From: Alphaproteobacteria bacterium
GTDB lineage: Bacteria; Pseudomonadota; Alphaproteobacteria; SMXP01
Direction: 5' to 3'
Assembly (NCBI GenBank): GCA_004356335.1
Contig: SMXP01000069.1
Location: 1 to 21,516, forward strand
Length of the DNA stretch: 21,516 bases
Part shown: positions 7,222-14,841 of the stretch, piece by piece
How positions within the stretch are numbered: the stretch's first letter is position 1
How the letters are laid out: each line of letters opens with the position of its first letter
Program-made: the position numbers and the translations under genes
Notes under the pieces: model-generated
Told to the model about the DNA's origin: nothing
The model's database searches: none
What the model saw: the letters and a program-made list of their open reading frames with translations, nothing else

Positions 7222-8091
7222 ATAGCTTGGTGCCGATTTGGCAGCAGGTACTGCCATTATGTCATTAAGTGACCAGTCGTAATCATAATCCGATATTGTG
7301 CTCTGTTGATCTATTTGGGCGGCCAGCGCGTCGTCGGCGTATTGTTTCAAGTGTTCGATTATACCTGTTTGGGTGCCGCCGAAATCCTCTTTGAACCATT
7401 TATAGATTGATGAAACTTTCAGCTGCCCTTGATCGACCCGTACGCCTCGAGGATGATTGATGTAGGCACGGGCACCGGCGTCCAGCATTCGTTCCAATGT
7501 GTCGGCGCGAAAAGCCCGATCCAACAGGTTAGGGCAGCCGATTGAGGCACAATTCACCGCATAATGTACCCTGGGATCCTGCCACTGGGCGCGCAGAATA
7601 TCATGTTCGATGGTATCGAGGCTTATTTCTTGGCCCATGACAGTGATCAGTTTCATTTTCCACGGGCCCGGTGAAAACGGCCCGCTTTTGATAACGCGAA
7701 TGGATTTGACCGGGTAATTGTCGACAATCAGACGAATTGTGACGGCGTTATAAAGATTGGCCCAATAGGCAAATTGCTCGTTGCGATTGAGGCCGGCGAC
7801 GTTACGGGTCTCAAGTTCGGCGATATAGCTATCGAGCAAAGCGCGGTCGTCAGGGGTCACGGCGCCATACCGAAATCGATTGATGCCGTCTTCGCCGATC
7901 ACCAAATAACGGCTCAAGAGAGCGTCCCATTTGGTGTGATCAACGGACAGGACGCTGTCGGGGTCGAATTGCCGCCAAAGGTCGTCGGATTGGGCGGTGC
8001 TGCCGCTTACCACCCCGCTCAAACATGTCAAACCGGCTATGGCCAGAAACAGACTTATGAACAAACGGTTGGTCATTCTCCGAGATTGCAT
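7219..8091 (-). CDS. Exported DUF547 domain protein
   Basis: A 290-aa protein with an N-terminal hydrophobic signal segment (about residues 8-30) and a DUF547 domain over about 60-270. Family signatures seen are FAYWANLYNAVTIRLI at about 107-122, YAVNCASIGCPNL at about 177-189, INHPRG at about 211-216, and VSSIYKWFKEDFGG at about 226-239. DUF547 proteins are widespread exported proteins of unknown function with conserved Cys and His residues, possibly enzymatic. The Cys in GLTCLSG lacks the small residue expected just before a lipobox cysteine, so soluble periplasmic export is favoured over lipoprotein. Start at 8091 is supported by AAAGGG 5 bases upstream; an alternative ATG is at 8076. Its TAG stop is the end of a palindromic repeat. 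Confidence 0.88.
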   Translation of the reverse strand: MQSRRMTNRLFISLFLAIAGLTCLSGVVSGSTAQSDDLWRQFDPDSVLSVDHTKWDALLSRYLVIGEDGINRFRYGAVTPDDRALLDSYIAELETRNVAGLNRNEQFAYWANLYNAVTIRLIVDNYPVKSIRVIKSGPFSPGPWKMKLITVMGQEISLDTIEHDILRAQWQDPRVHYAVNCASIGCPNLLDRAFRADTLERMLDAGARAYINHPRGVRVDQGQLKVSSIYKWFKEDFGGTQTGIIEHLKQYADDALAAQIDQQSTISDYDYDWSLNDIMAVPAAKSAPSY

Positions 8092-8164
8092 GATGGCCCT
8101 TTATACCTCAGTTGGAAAGATTCTCCGCCTGATACCCTAACAAAGCAGGCAAAACGAGCCCGTG

Positions 8165-8178
8165 TCACAACCTTGTGA
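8165..8178. promoter_or_regulatory. Inverted repeat between divergent genes, possible operator
   Basis: TCACAA and TTGTGA are perfect inverted arms separated by CC, placed between the divergent DUF547 gene and the rpmH promoter. The geometry is the reverse of a CRP/FNR site, so no regulator can be named. A chance palindrome is possible. Confidence 0.25.
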
Positions 8179-8228
8179 GTAAGTGTGGTCCACCGTGAAA
8201 CAGGCGTTGCCGGCGGCCGCCGGATCCA

Positions 8229-8257
8229 TTGACTTGAGCCTTCGCCCCTCCTATAAC
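8229..8257 (+). promoter_or_regulatory. Strong sigma70-type promoter for rpmH-rnpA-yidC
   Basis: TTGACT (8229-8234), a 17-base spacer, then TATAAC (8252-8257): five of six consensus bases in each box with ideal spacing, about 130 bases ahead of rpmH on the same strand. The rest of 8092-8386, between the DUF547 start and rpmH, holds only the leader, a TCACAA-CC-TTGTGA inverted repeat at 8165-8178, and no convincing gene. Confidence 0.75.
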
Positions 8258-8386
8258 CCGGCTCTCAAACGGCTGATCGGCAATGCAAAACCACGGATCG
8301 CCGGGGTTTTTTCCGAGCTCGGCGGCAAAAAATCCATCTCGGATTTGGGCAAGTCAAGAGATCAAAACAACTCAAGAGAGTAAACT

Positions 8387-8521
8387 GTGAAACGCACCTA
8401 CCAGCCCAGTCGACTTGTTCGGAAGCGCCGCCACGGCTTTCGCGCCCGCAATGCGACCAAAGGGGGCCGCGCCGTACTGGCGCGCCGGCGCCGACGGGGC
8501 CGCAAGCAGTTATGCGCCTAG
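8387..8521 (+). CDS. rpmH: 50S ribosomal protein L34
   Basis: A 44-aa, extremely basic protein beginning MKRTYQPSRLVRKRRHGF and ending RGRKQLCA, the full L34 pattern and the usual length. It is a component of the large ribosomal subunit. The start is GTG with a GAGAG-type ribosome binding site about 6 bases ahead. It lies behind a strong promoter and ahead of rnpA, the classic arrangement. Its stop TAG (8519-8521) is the first three bases of a TAGAGCG palindromic element, yet the protein ends at its normal length, so the element sits exactly at the native stop. The final CA instead of the common SA is a minor difference. Confidence 0.96.
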   Translation: MKRTYQPSRLVRKRRHGFRARNATKGGRAVLARRRRRGRKQLCA

Positions 8522-8622
8522 AGCGTTTCCGAACTCAACGGAATCGCGAAAACGCTCTAAGCTCTTGTTTGGTTGCATTTTCTTAACGCGAACCGGTGTC
8601 CACTTCGCTCGAAAATGCTCTA
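8519..8622. repeat. Short plus long mosaic palindromic units between rpmH and rnpA
   Basis: The short unit (8519-8559, 41 bp) runs from TAGAGCG to CGCTCTA. The long unit (8560-8622) starts AGCTCTTGTTTGG, includes AACGCGAACCGGTGTCC and ends GAAAATGCTCTA. Together they widen the rpmH-rnpA gap to about 209 bases and provide the rpmH stop codon. Transcripts crossing this site should form hairpins that could affect mRNA processing or termination between the two genes. Confidence 0.85.
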
Positions 8623-8730
8623 ATCGCGCCAGACGCGCTCGAACTGGTAAACAAGGGATATGAGGGTAAGCCTGCTGTAGCGCGCCGCGGGCTTTTTTGA
8701 CGACCCCTGGAGGTCCAATAGGCTCGGCAC

Positions 8731-9099
8731 ATGGAGCGGCTTAAGAATCGGCGCGATTTCTTGCGCCTGGCAAAAGGACGCAAATGGATCACGCCGGGCC
8801 TTATCGTGCAGGCCGCGCCGCGTCCCCCTATAGGGGCCGATCGGGCGCCGCCCCGATGCCTGAGGGTGGGGTTTACGGTGACCAAAAAGGTTGGCAATGC
8901 GGTCGAGCGTAATCGGGTGCGTCGCCGGCTGATCGCGTCGACCCGCGCTTTGTTGCCCCAATACGGCAAGTGCGGCGTCGATTATGTGGTGATCGGGCGC
9001 CGGGCCACTCTGACGCGGCCCTATGAACGTTTGCTTGACGATCTCAAGGGCGCGCTTATAAAGCTCGGGCACGTCCAAAGCCGAACGACCAAAGCGTAA
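8731..9099 (+). CDS. rnpA: Ribonuclease P protein component
   Basis: A 122-aa basic protein that binds RNase P RNA and helps 5' maturation of tRNAs. It begins MERLKNRRDFLRLAKG, has FTVTKKVGNAVERNRVRRRL with the RNR signature at about 60-67, and DYVVIGR in the last strand, all typical. ATG at 8731 is the only reasonable start, because the frame is closed by TAG at 8719; the GGAGG at 8709-8713 is too far away to be its ribosome binding site. It follows rpmH after a repeat-filled gap and precedes yidC by 36 bases, leaving no room for yidD. Confidence 0.95.
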   Translation: MERLKNRRDFLRLAKGRKWITPGLIVQAAPRPPIGADRAPPRCLRVGFTVTKKVGNAVERNRVRRRLIASTRALLPQYGKCGVDYVVIGRRATLTRPYERLLDDLKGALIKLGHVQSRTTKA

Positions 9100-9135
9100 C
9101 AGATCAGCCCGCCGAAACCACCGGATAAGGTAGAC

Positions 9136-11013
9136 ATGCCCACCGACAAAAATTTCATATTGGCGATTGGCCTATCCATTCTTGTTCTGGTCGTCTGGTC
9201 ATATGTTTTCGCGCCGGAATTTGCCGACCAACAATTGACCGACCAGGCTCAAACAGAGGTGCCAACGGGCGATGCCGCTGACACCGGTTTATTGCCGTCT
9301 GTCGATGCGTCCCGACTTCCCGCCATTGGCGGCGATTTGGACGATGTTCGCCCGTCGCCCCGCGCCGGTGAACCGGTTGTTGAGACGGGCGACGTTGTCA
9401 CACAAGGTCCGCGTCTTGCCATCGATACGCCGGCCCTGTCCGGTTCGATTGCCCTTGTGGGTGCCCGTTTGGACGATCTCGAACTCAAGGGATATCGCGA
9501 GACAATCGAACCGGACAGCCCGCAAATCGTGCTGTTGTCTCCTCAGGGAACGGCCAATCCTTATTTTGTCGAATTTGGCTGGCGCCTTCGGGGCCGTGAT
9601 ACGGGTGTGCCGACCAGCCGATCGCTTTGGACGGTGCGAACCAGTGGGCCTTTGACCCCCGATCACCCGGTAAGGCTTGAATGGGACGACGGCGCCGGCC
9701 TGAAATTCATCCGCGAGATTGCCGTTGACGAGAACTATATGTTCACCGTTACGCAGATCGTTGAAAATTATGGTCGAGATACCGCCGAACTGTTTCCTTA
9801 CGGATTGATCCAGCGTTACGGCACGCCCGATATCCAAGGTTTCTTCATTCTCCATGAAGGTTTTCTGGGCGTAATCGATGGCGCGCTTGAAGAAGTCGCT
9901 TACGACGACACGCAAGAAGAGCCGCCTTATGAAGTGCAATCGACCGGTGGATGGTTGGGCATCACCGACAAATACTGGATGACCGCCTTGGTGCCCGATC
10001 AGACTCAGATGTTCGATGGCCGATTTTCGGAAAATACCAGATCGGCAGCCGACATTTATCAAGCGGACTACATTTTGGGCGGTATGGAGGTGCGGCCTGG
10101 CGAACACATCGAAACCGTCAACCGCTTTTTTGCAGGCGCCAAGAAAGTGCGAATCATCGAAGGATACAACGCAGACCTTGGTATCACGCGATTCGATTTG
10201 GCGATCGATTGGGGCTGGTTGTTCTTTCTAACAAAGCCGCTTTTCCTCGCACTTGATTATATTGGCACGCTTGTCGGCAATTTTGGTATCGCGATTCTTA
10301 TCGTAACCGTGCTGATCAAGCTTGTGTTGTTTCCTCTGGCCAACCATTCCTACGTGGCTATGAGTAAAATGAAAAAGCTTCAGCCTAAAATGGTTCAGCT
10401 CCGTGAACGTTATGCTGATGACAAGGCGAAGCAGCAACAAGAGATCATGGCGTTATACAAGAAGGAAAAGGTCAATCCGGCAGCGGGTTGTGTGCCCATC
10501 ATTATTCAGATCCCTGTGTTTTTCTCACTTTATAAAGTTTTGTTCGTAACCCTAGAGATGCGCCACGCACCATTCTTCGGTTGGATTCAAGATTTGTCGG
10601 CGCCGGACCCCACGTCGATTTTTAATCTTTTCGGGCTGATACCTTGGGATCCGCCGAGTTACTTGATAATTGGCGTGTGGCCTCTGCTTATGGGAATGAC
10701 CATGTTCGTGCAGCAGAAAATGAATCCACCGCCGGCCGACCCCATTCAGGAAAAAGTTTTCCTATTTATGCCGCTTATGTTCACGGTCTTGCTTGCGCGC
10801 TTTGCTTCCGGACTCGTCATCTATTGGGCCTGGAACAATTCACTTTCGATTTTACAGCAATATGTGATTATGCGCCGGATGGGCGTGAAAGTGGAATTGT
10901 TCGAGCGGCTGAAGCTGCCCGCATTCTTAAACCGCGCCAGCACAATTTTGGCCGATAACAAGACCGACGGTGCGGTAAAAAAAGATTCGGGCAAGACAGG
11001 TTCGGACGAGTAA
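9136..11013 (+). CDS. yidC: Membrane protein insertase YidC
   Basis: A 625-aa inner-membrane insertase/chaperone acting alone or with SecYEG. The first transmembrane helix is at about 7-25, followed by a large periplasmic domain (about 30-350) rich in beta strands, then the conserved core: helices at about 380-402 (TVLIKLVLFPLANHSY, with Lys395 where E. coli uses the groove Arg), the charged cytoplasmic hairpin about 405-448 (MSKMKKLQPKM...RERYADDKAKQQQEIMALYKKEKVNPAAGC), and helices about 451-475, 509-527 and 541-575. The C-terminal tail is short and charged. The start has AAGG about 6 bases ahead. The gene is intact and of normal length for Gram-negative YidC. The periplasmic loop after the first helix (about 30-90) is Pro/Asp-rich linker. 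Confidence 0.97.
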   Translation: MPTDKNFILAIGLSILVLVVWSYVFAPEFADQQLTDQAQTEVPTGDAADTGLLPSVDASRLPAIGGDLDDVRPSPRAGEPVVETGDVVTQGPRLAIDTPALSGSIALVGARLDDLELKGYRETIEPDSPQIVLLSPQGTANPYFVEFGWRLRGRDTGVPTSRSLWTVRTSGPLTPDHPVRLEWDDGAGLKFIREIAVDENYMFTVTQIVENYGRDTAELFPYGLIQRYGTPDIQGFFILHEGFLGVIDGALEEVAYDDTQEEPPYEVQSTGGWLGITDKYWMTALVPDQTQMFDGRFSENTRSAADIYQADYILGGMEVRPGEHIETVNRFFAGAKKVRIIEGYNADLGITRFDLAIDWGWLFFLTKPLFLALDYIGTLVGNFGIAILIVTVLIKLVLFPLANHSYVAMSKMKKLQPKMVQLRERYADDKAKQQQEIMALYKKEKVNPAAGCVPIIIQIPVFFSLYKVLFVTLEMRHAPFFGWIQDLSAPDPTSIFNLFGLIPWDPPSYLIIGVWPLLMGMTMFVQQKMNPPPADPIQEKVFLFMPLMFTVLLARFASGLVIYWAWNNSLSILQQYVIMRRMGVKVELFERLKLPAFLNRASTILADNKTDGAVKKDSGKTGSDE

Positions 11014-11045
11014 CCGACGGTCATTGACTGTGGACTTCCAACGTC

Positions 11046-11687
11046 ATGTCTGATCCGTCTAATGAGGGTATTGATCTCGAAGCGGGTCGGTTGTTGTTTG
11101 CCGGTCAATGCACGTTCATGCTTGGCATCAAAGCCCTTGCGGCTTTGCCTGAACCGCATTTGCCCGAACTGGCCTTTGCCGGCCGCTCCAATGTGGGCAA
11201 GTCGAGCCTCATTAACGCGCTGACCAACCGCAAAACGCTTGCGCGCACGTCGAATACGCCGGGACGTACGCGAGAAATCAATTTCTTCAATTTGGCCGAT
11301 CGGTTGGTGCTGGTGGATTTACCGGGCTATGGCTATGCCCGGGTATCGAAAGCCGAGGCCAAGGTTTGGTCGAGTCTGGTGCTCGATTATCTGCGCGAGC
11401 GAACCGAACTCAGGCGGGTCGTTGTGCTGATCGATGCGCGGCGAGGAATCATGGCCGCCGACCAACAGGTCATGGCTCTGTTCGATGAGGCGGCGGTCTC
11501 CTACCAGGTGGTTTTGACCAAGACAGACAAGATCAGGCCGACCGATTTGGGCGACATATTGGCCGATGTGGCACAGCGTTTAAGCAAACGCGTCGCGGCG
11601 TATCCGCAGATTTTAGCCACATCGAGCGTCAAGGGCGTCGGATTGCCCGAATTGCGCGCCGCCTTGGCGGCATTGGCGAATGGCTGA
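11046..11687 (+). CDS. engB: Ribosome biogenesis GTP-binding protein EngB (YihA/YsxC)
   Basis: A 213-aa TRAFAC GTPase needed for assembly of the large ribosomal subunit. G1 is GRSNVGKSS at 46-54, the G2 region NTPGRTREINFF at 70-81, G3 DLPGYG at 91-96, G4 TKTD at 158-161, and G5 ATSSVKG at 191-197. All are intact and the length is typical. It follows yidC by 32 bases and is followed by argB, an order common in alphaproteobacteria, so it is probably on the rpmH transcript. Confidence 0.95.
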   Translation: MSDPSNEGIDLEAGRLLFAGQCTFMLGIKALAALPEPHLPELAFAGRSNVGKSSLINALTNRKTLARTSNTPGRTREINFFNLADRLVLVDLPGYGYARVSKAEAKVWSSLVLDYLRERTELRRVVVLIDARRGIMAADQQVMALFDEAAVSYQVVLTKTDKIRPTDLGDILADVAQRLSKRVAAYPQILATSSVKGVGLPELRAALAALANG

Positions 11688-11719
11688 GCCTCGGCTATAA
11701 GGCGCTGCCGCAATTCATC

Positions 11720-11725
11720 GGAAGG
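11720..11725 (+). promoter_or_regulatory. Ribosome binding site bearing on the argB start
   Basis: GGAAGG lies 9 bases before ATG at 11735, 6 before GTG at 11732 and only 3 before TTG at 11729, so the ATG or GTG is favoured. Confidence 0.5.
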
Positions 11726-11734
11726 CTGTTGGTG

Positions 11735-12667
11735 ATGACTGCGAAAAAGGCAACTGACAATAAGACGGGTGCATCGGAAGAGCGCGCCGGCATGGCCACA
11801 GCCCGCACGCTGACCGAAGCGCTGCCCTATTTGAAGCGTTATGCCGGCCGGACGATCGCCATCAAATATGGCGGCCATGCCATGGGTGACGCGGCATTGC
11901 GTAAAAGTTTCGCCAAGGACGTGGTGCTGATCAAGCAATTAGGCGCCAACCCGGTCGTGATTCATGGCGGGGGGCCGCAAATTGCCGACATGCTCAAGCG
12001 TCTGGCGATCAAGAGCTCGTTTGTCGATGGGCTGCGCGTGACCGATGCGGACACCGTGGAAGTGGTTGAGATGGTCTTAGCCGGGTCCATCAATAAGGCG
12101 ATCGTCTCCGAAATCAATCAAGCGGGCGGCCGCGCCGTCGGTCTAAGCGGTAAGGACGGCACATTGATCATTGCCGAAAAGCTGCGGCGTACTGTGCGGG
12201 ATCCGGACTCTCAGATCGAGCGGCATCTGGATTTGGGTTTTGTCGGTGAGCCCAAACAAGTGAATCCCGCGGTTTTGGAAACCATATTGGCGTCAGACCT
12301 GATCCCGGTGATTGCGCCCATCGGCGTCGGTGAGGCCGGAGAGACGTATAATATCAATGCGGATACGGCTGCCGGTGCCATAGCTGCGGCGCTGAATGCG
12401 ACGCGATTCATCCTTTTGACCGATATGCCGGGGGTGCTGAATAAGCAGGGAGAGCTGATCACTAATCTCAGCCGGGCGGAGGCAGAGAGCCTGATCCAAG
12501 ACGGCACTATTTCGGGCGGCATGATCCCGAAGGTGGAAACCTGCTTAAAATCGCTCGACCAAGGCGTGGAAGCCGCGGTAATTGTAGATGGCCGGGTCGG
12601 TCATGCGTTATTGCTTGAAATCTATACGGAACATGGGGTTGGCACCCTCATCAGCGACCAGCGTTAA
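11735..12667 (+). CDS. argB: Acetylglutamate kinase
   Basis: A 310-aa cytoplasmic amino acid kinase that phosphorylates N-acetyl-L-glutamate in the second step of arginine synthesis. Visible motifs are the phosphate loop IKYGGHAMGD, VIHGGGPQI, GLSGKDG, the substrate region YNINADTAAGAIAAAL, LTDMPGVL, and GGMIPKVETC near the C-terminus. The N-terminal extension before the kinase core (about 40 residues, containing LTEALPYLKRY) resembles the helix found in arginine-sensitive hexameric NAGKs, so feedback inhibition by arginine is plausible. Starts at 11729 (TTG) or 11732 (GTG) are alternatives. It follows engB by about 47 bases. Confidence 0.95.
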   Translation: MTAKKATDNKTGASEERAGMATARTLTEALPYLKRYAGRTIAIKYGGHAMGDAALRKSFAKDVVLIKQLGANPVVIHGGGPQIADMLKRLAIKSSFVDGLRVTDADTVEVVEMVLAGSINKAIVSEINQAGGRAVGLSGKDGTLIIAEKLRRTVRDPDSQIERHLDLGFVGEPKQVNPAVLETILASDLIPVIAPIGVGEAGETYNINADTAAGAIAAALNATRFILLTDMPGVLNKQGELITNLSRAEAESLIQDGTISGGMIPKVETCLKSLDQGVEAAVIVDGRVGHALLLEIYTEHGVGTLISDQR

Positions 12668-12786
12668 CCATGAAGTTACACTTTTTTGGGATGTTTGGGC
12701 CATTACGCTCTCGTCTGAGCGCTGAAGATGCGGTATAAATGGCACCGGATGTGCGCTGGGGGTGACGCGAAGAAAATCGCGGCGCA

Positions 12787-13815
12787 ATGAGGTTGGGGTT
12801 TTTGGTAATCGGTATGATTAAACGAGTACGCGCGATCGGCGCCGCATTCATCCTTATTGCTATCGCCTTTTGCGTCAACAGCCCAAAAGCGTCTGCTCAT
12901 TACACCTATTGCAACAATACGAGCTACGTTTTGCGCTCCGCCATCGGCTATTATGCGGACGGTCAATGGACGACGCGTGGTTGGTGGACGTTGCTGCCGG
13001 GGAATTGCCGGATCGTTTTGCCGCAAGATCTAAGGCATGGGACGTATTACACCTACGCGGAATCCGTTTTTGGACACCGGGGCGGCATCAAATATTTTGC
13101 CGGCCACGAAGCGTTTTGCACCACTGATGGCTATTTCACACTTTATGGCCGCGATTGCTCCGCTCAAGATGCCGAGCTGAATAACTTCGTAAAGGTTCAA
13201 GTAGGGTCGCAAAGGAAATGGCGGACCACTTTTACGGAACCGGCAGAATTCACCAGCGAAAAAGCTGAAATTGCCGGAGTGCAGCGTCTGCTGATGGACA
13301 ATGGATATGATCCCGGAAATATCGATGGCGAGCTTGGCAGAAAGACACGGATCGCCATTGCGGCGTTTAAAAAGACACAAGGACTGTCCGTAAGCAGCTT
13401 GGTTTCGGCGGAATTAATCAATGCGTTGACCGAAAAGGCCAACCACACGGCAAGCGAACAAGGCTACGATTTCTGCAATAAAACAGATGAAACCCTTTGG
13501 ACGGCCATCGGATATGAACAAGATGGGCAAATGCGTTCGCGCGGTTGGTGGATGCTCAAACCCGATGTTTGTTCGAAAGTCCTCAAGGATACGCTCACGG
13601 AAAAGACCTATTATGTCTACGCGGTTGTCGATGGCGAGGGCAATGGTGAGGAAACTATGGCGGCGAGCGGCGATAACCTTCTTTGCACGGCAGAAGTAAA
13701 GTTTGACATTGAAGGTCAAGAAGATTGCGAACTCCGAGGTTTTACCCTCTCCGGATTTATGGCGGTAGATACCGGTGGGGCACCGTCATGGACGCAGGAC
13801 TTCGTTCTCGATTGA
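12787..13815 (+). CDS. Exported protein: DUF1036, peptidoglycan-binding domain, DUF1036
   Basis: A 342-aa protein with an N-terminal signal peptide (hydrophobic about 16-30, likely cut after KASA at 34-37). A first DUF1036 domain (about 38-150) contains YCNNTSYVLRSAIGYY and GWWTLLPGNC. A PG_binding_1-like domain (about 158-215) contains VQRLLMDNGYDPGNIDGELG and TRIAIAAFKKTQGL. A second DUF1036 (about 226-340) contains FCNKTDETLWTAIGY and GWWMLKPDVC. Each DUF1036 copy has four cysteines at nearly the same spacing (42, 74, 111, 124 and 230, 262, 300, 314), suggesting paired disulfides in the periplasm. Function unknown; cell-wall attachment is implied by the middle domain. ATG 12814 is an alternative start that gives a tighter signal peptide. 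The gap before it (12668-12786) holds no clear promoter or terminator. Confidence 0.88.
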   Translation: MRLGFLVIGMIKRVRAIGAAFILIAIAFCVNSPKASAHYTYCNNTSYVLRSAIGYYADGQWTTRGWWTLLPGNCRIVLPQDLRHGTYYTYAESVFGHRGGIKYFAGHEAFCTTDGYFTLYGRDCSAQDAELNNFVKVQVGSQRKWRTTFTEPAEFTSEKAEIAGVQRLLMDNGYDPGNIDGELGRKTRIAIAAFKKTQGLSVSSLVSAELINALTEKANHTASEQGYDFCNKTDETLWTAIGYEQDGQMRSRGWWMLKPDVCSKVLKDTLTEKTYYVYAVVDGEGNGEETMAASGDNLLCTAEVKFDIEGQEDCELRGFTLSGFMAVDTGGAPSWTQDFVLD

Positions 13816-13828
13816 GCTGTTCCGATCC

Positions 13829-13897
13829 GTCCGACATGCGCGACAAATCAAAGACTTAGAGCATTTTCATGAGTCAATTAATCTCGGAAATGCTCTA
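13829..13897. repeat. Partial long unit plus short palindromic unit (type C)
   Basis: 13829-13856 is the tail of a long unit (GTCCGACATGCGCGACAAA... AAGACT), nearly identical to the end of the unit at 17501-17563. 13857-13897 is a 41-bp short unit, TAGAGC to GCTCTA, which in reverse orientation matches 20976-21016 with one difference and 21181-21221 with a few. It separates the DUF1036 gene from the HAD gene. Confidence 0.85.
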
Positions 13898-13936
13898 GCC
13901 CTTGCACGGATGGGGCGGGCGGCCCATTGTCCCGCC

Positions 13937-14653
13937 ATGACCACACCGGACCGATCCATCTTCGATCTCGACCACGTGGATACGTGGGTTTTTGATCTCG
14001 ACAACACGCTTTATCCTGCGGAAATAAATCTTTTCGACCAAGTCGATCAGAGAATGGGCGAGTTCATCGCGCGCGAGCTCGATCTTTCTTTTGAGGATGC
14101 GCGCCGGCTCCAGAAAAAATATTACATTGAATACGGCACCACGTTGACCGGACTGGTGTCGTTTCACGGAATCGAACCGGAAGCTTTTCTCGACTATGTG
14201 CATGACATCGATGTCAGCATGATCAAACCAAGTGTCGAACTCGACGCGCTTTTAGCGGAACTTAGAGGACGAAAAATTGTTTTTACCAACGGCTCCTTAG
14301 CACATGCGGAGCGTGTCACCGCGGCACTGAATATCGGTCATCACTTTCACCAGATCTACGACATCGCGGCCGCCGATTATATGCCTAAACACGAAATCCA
14401 GGCTTTTGAAAAATTCGTCGAGCGCGCCAACTTCGAGCCCACAACGGGCGCCATGTTCGATGATATTGCCAGAAATTTGCGGCCGGCCCATGCACTTGGA
14501 ATGAAAACTATTTGGATCCGCACGGACCATAAACCAGGCTGGCCCAAAACTTCGCCGGACCGGGAATCGGACGACAAGTCTTTCATTGATCATGAGGCGG
14601 ATGATCTTTTGAGTTTTCTCAAGCGATTGAATAATAACAATTCGACGCCTTAG
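13937..14653 (+). CDS. HAD-family pyrimidine 5'-nucleotidase
   Basis: A 238-aa HAD hydrolase of the SDT1/pyrimidine 5'-nucleotidase type, expected to dephosphorylate UMP/CMP or similar monophosphates. Motif I is VFDLDNTLYP (Asp20 nucleophile, Asp22), motif II IVFTNGS, motif III Lys in DYMPKHEI, and motif IV MFDDIARNL. A longer frame from 13775 is rejected because its first 54 codons run through the end of the previous gene and a palindromic repeat; ATG at 13937 begins right before the conserved domain. This gene next to dapD is common in alphaproteobacteria. Its TAG stop (14651-14653) is the first TAG of an 18-bp perfect stem. Confidence 0.85.
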   Translation: MTTPDRSIFDLDHVDTWVFDLDNTLYPAEINLFDQVDQRMGEFIARELDLSFEDARRLQKKYYIEYGTTLTGLVSFHGIEPEAFLDYVHDIDVSMIKPSVELDALLAELRGRKIVFTNGSLAHAERVTAALNIGHHFHQIYDIAAADYMPKHEIQAFEKFVERANFEPTTGAMFDDIARNLRPAHALGMKTIWIRTDHKPGWPKTSPDRESDDKSFIDHEADDLLSFLKRLNNNNSTP

Positions 14654-14688
14654 GGTCCGGTTTTGATGGAATCAAAACCGGACCCTAA
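14650..14688. repeat. Perfect 18-bp hairpin overlapping the HAD gene stop
   Basis: Arms 14650-14667 and 14671-14688 are perfectly complementary (TTAGGGTCCGGTTTTGAT and its reverse complement) around a GGA loop. It resembles the short palindromic units elsewhere but with TAGGGTCC ends. The stop codon is inside the left arm. There is no T run immediately after, so intrinsic termination is possible but not typical. Confidence 0.9.
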
Positions 14689-14751
14689 GTCCTTGTTTGG
14701 TCGCGCCGTTTACGCGCAAAACCGCACACACTTTTGCGCACGGCGCTCTGG
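14689..14751. repeat. Degenerate long mosaic unit following the hairpin
   Basis: It starts GTCCTTGTTTGGTCGC, as other long units do, and has nested paired arms GCGCCG/CGGCGC and GCGCAAAA/TTTTGCGC. It is the long partner of the hairpin just before it, the same short-then-long order as at 8519-8622. Confidence 0.7.
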
Positions 14752-14777
14752 ACGCGCGGCCGAAAGATTGCGCCCCG

Positions 14778-14805
14778 TTGACTTCGGTGGTCCGGTGTCT
14801 ATGCT
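14778..14805 (+). promoter_or_regulatory. Probable promoter of dapD-dapE
   Basis: TTGACT (14778-14783), a 16-base spacer, and TATGCT (14800-14805). A transcript would begin near 14812, which supports ATG 14842 rather than 14815 as the dapD start. Confidence 0.5.
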
Positions 14806-14841
14806 CCGCCGCCGATGAATAACACACCATCAGGGACGGTA

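Noticed and set aside
8165..8178. CRP/FNR binding site or DnaA box
   Set aside because: The arms are in the wrong orientation for TGTGA-N6-TCACA, and the sequence does not match TTATCCACA; kept only as an unnamed inverted repeat.
8183..8383. 66-codon open frame ahead of rpmH
   Set aside because: It spans the strong promoter and its leader, has no recognisable domain or ribosome binding site, and is best explained as chance in non-coding leader DNA.
9289..10107. 272-codon antisense frame inside yidC
   Set aside because: Its length comes from the codon pattern of yidC on the other strand; no domain or start signal is seen.
13775..13936. 54-residue N-terminal extension of the HAD nucleotidase
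   Set aside because: It overlaps the end of the DUF1036 gene in another frame and runs through a palindromic repeat; the conserved domain starts just after ATG 13937.
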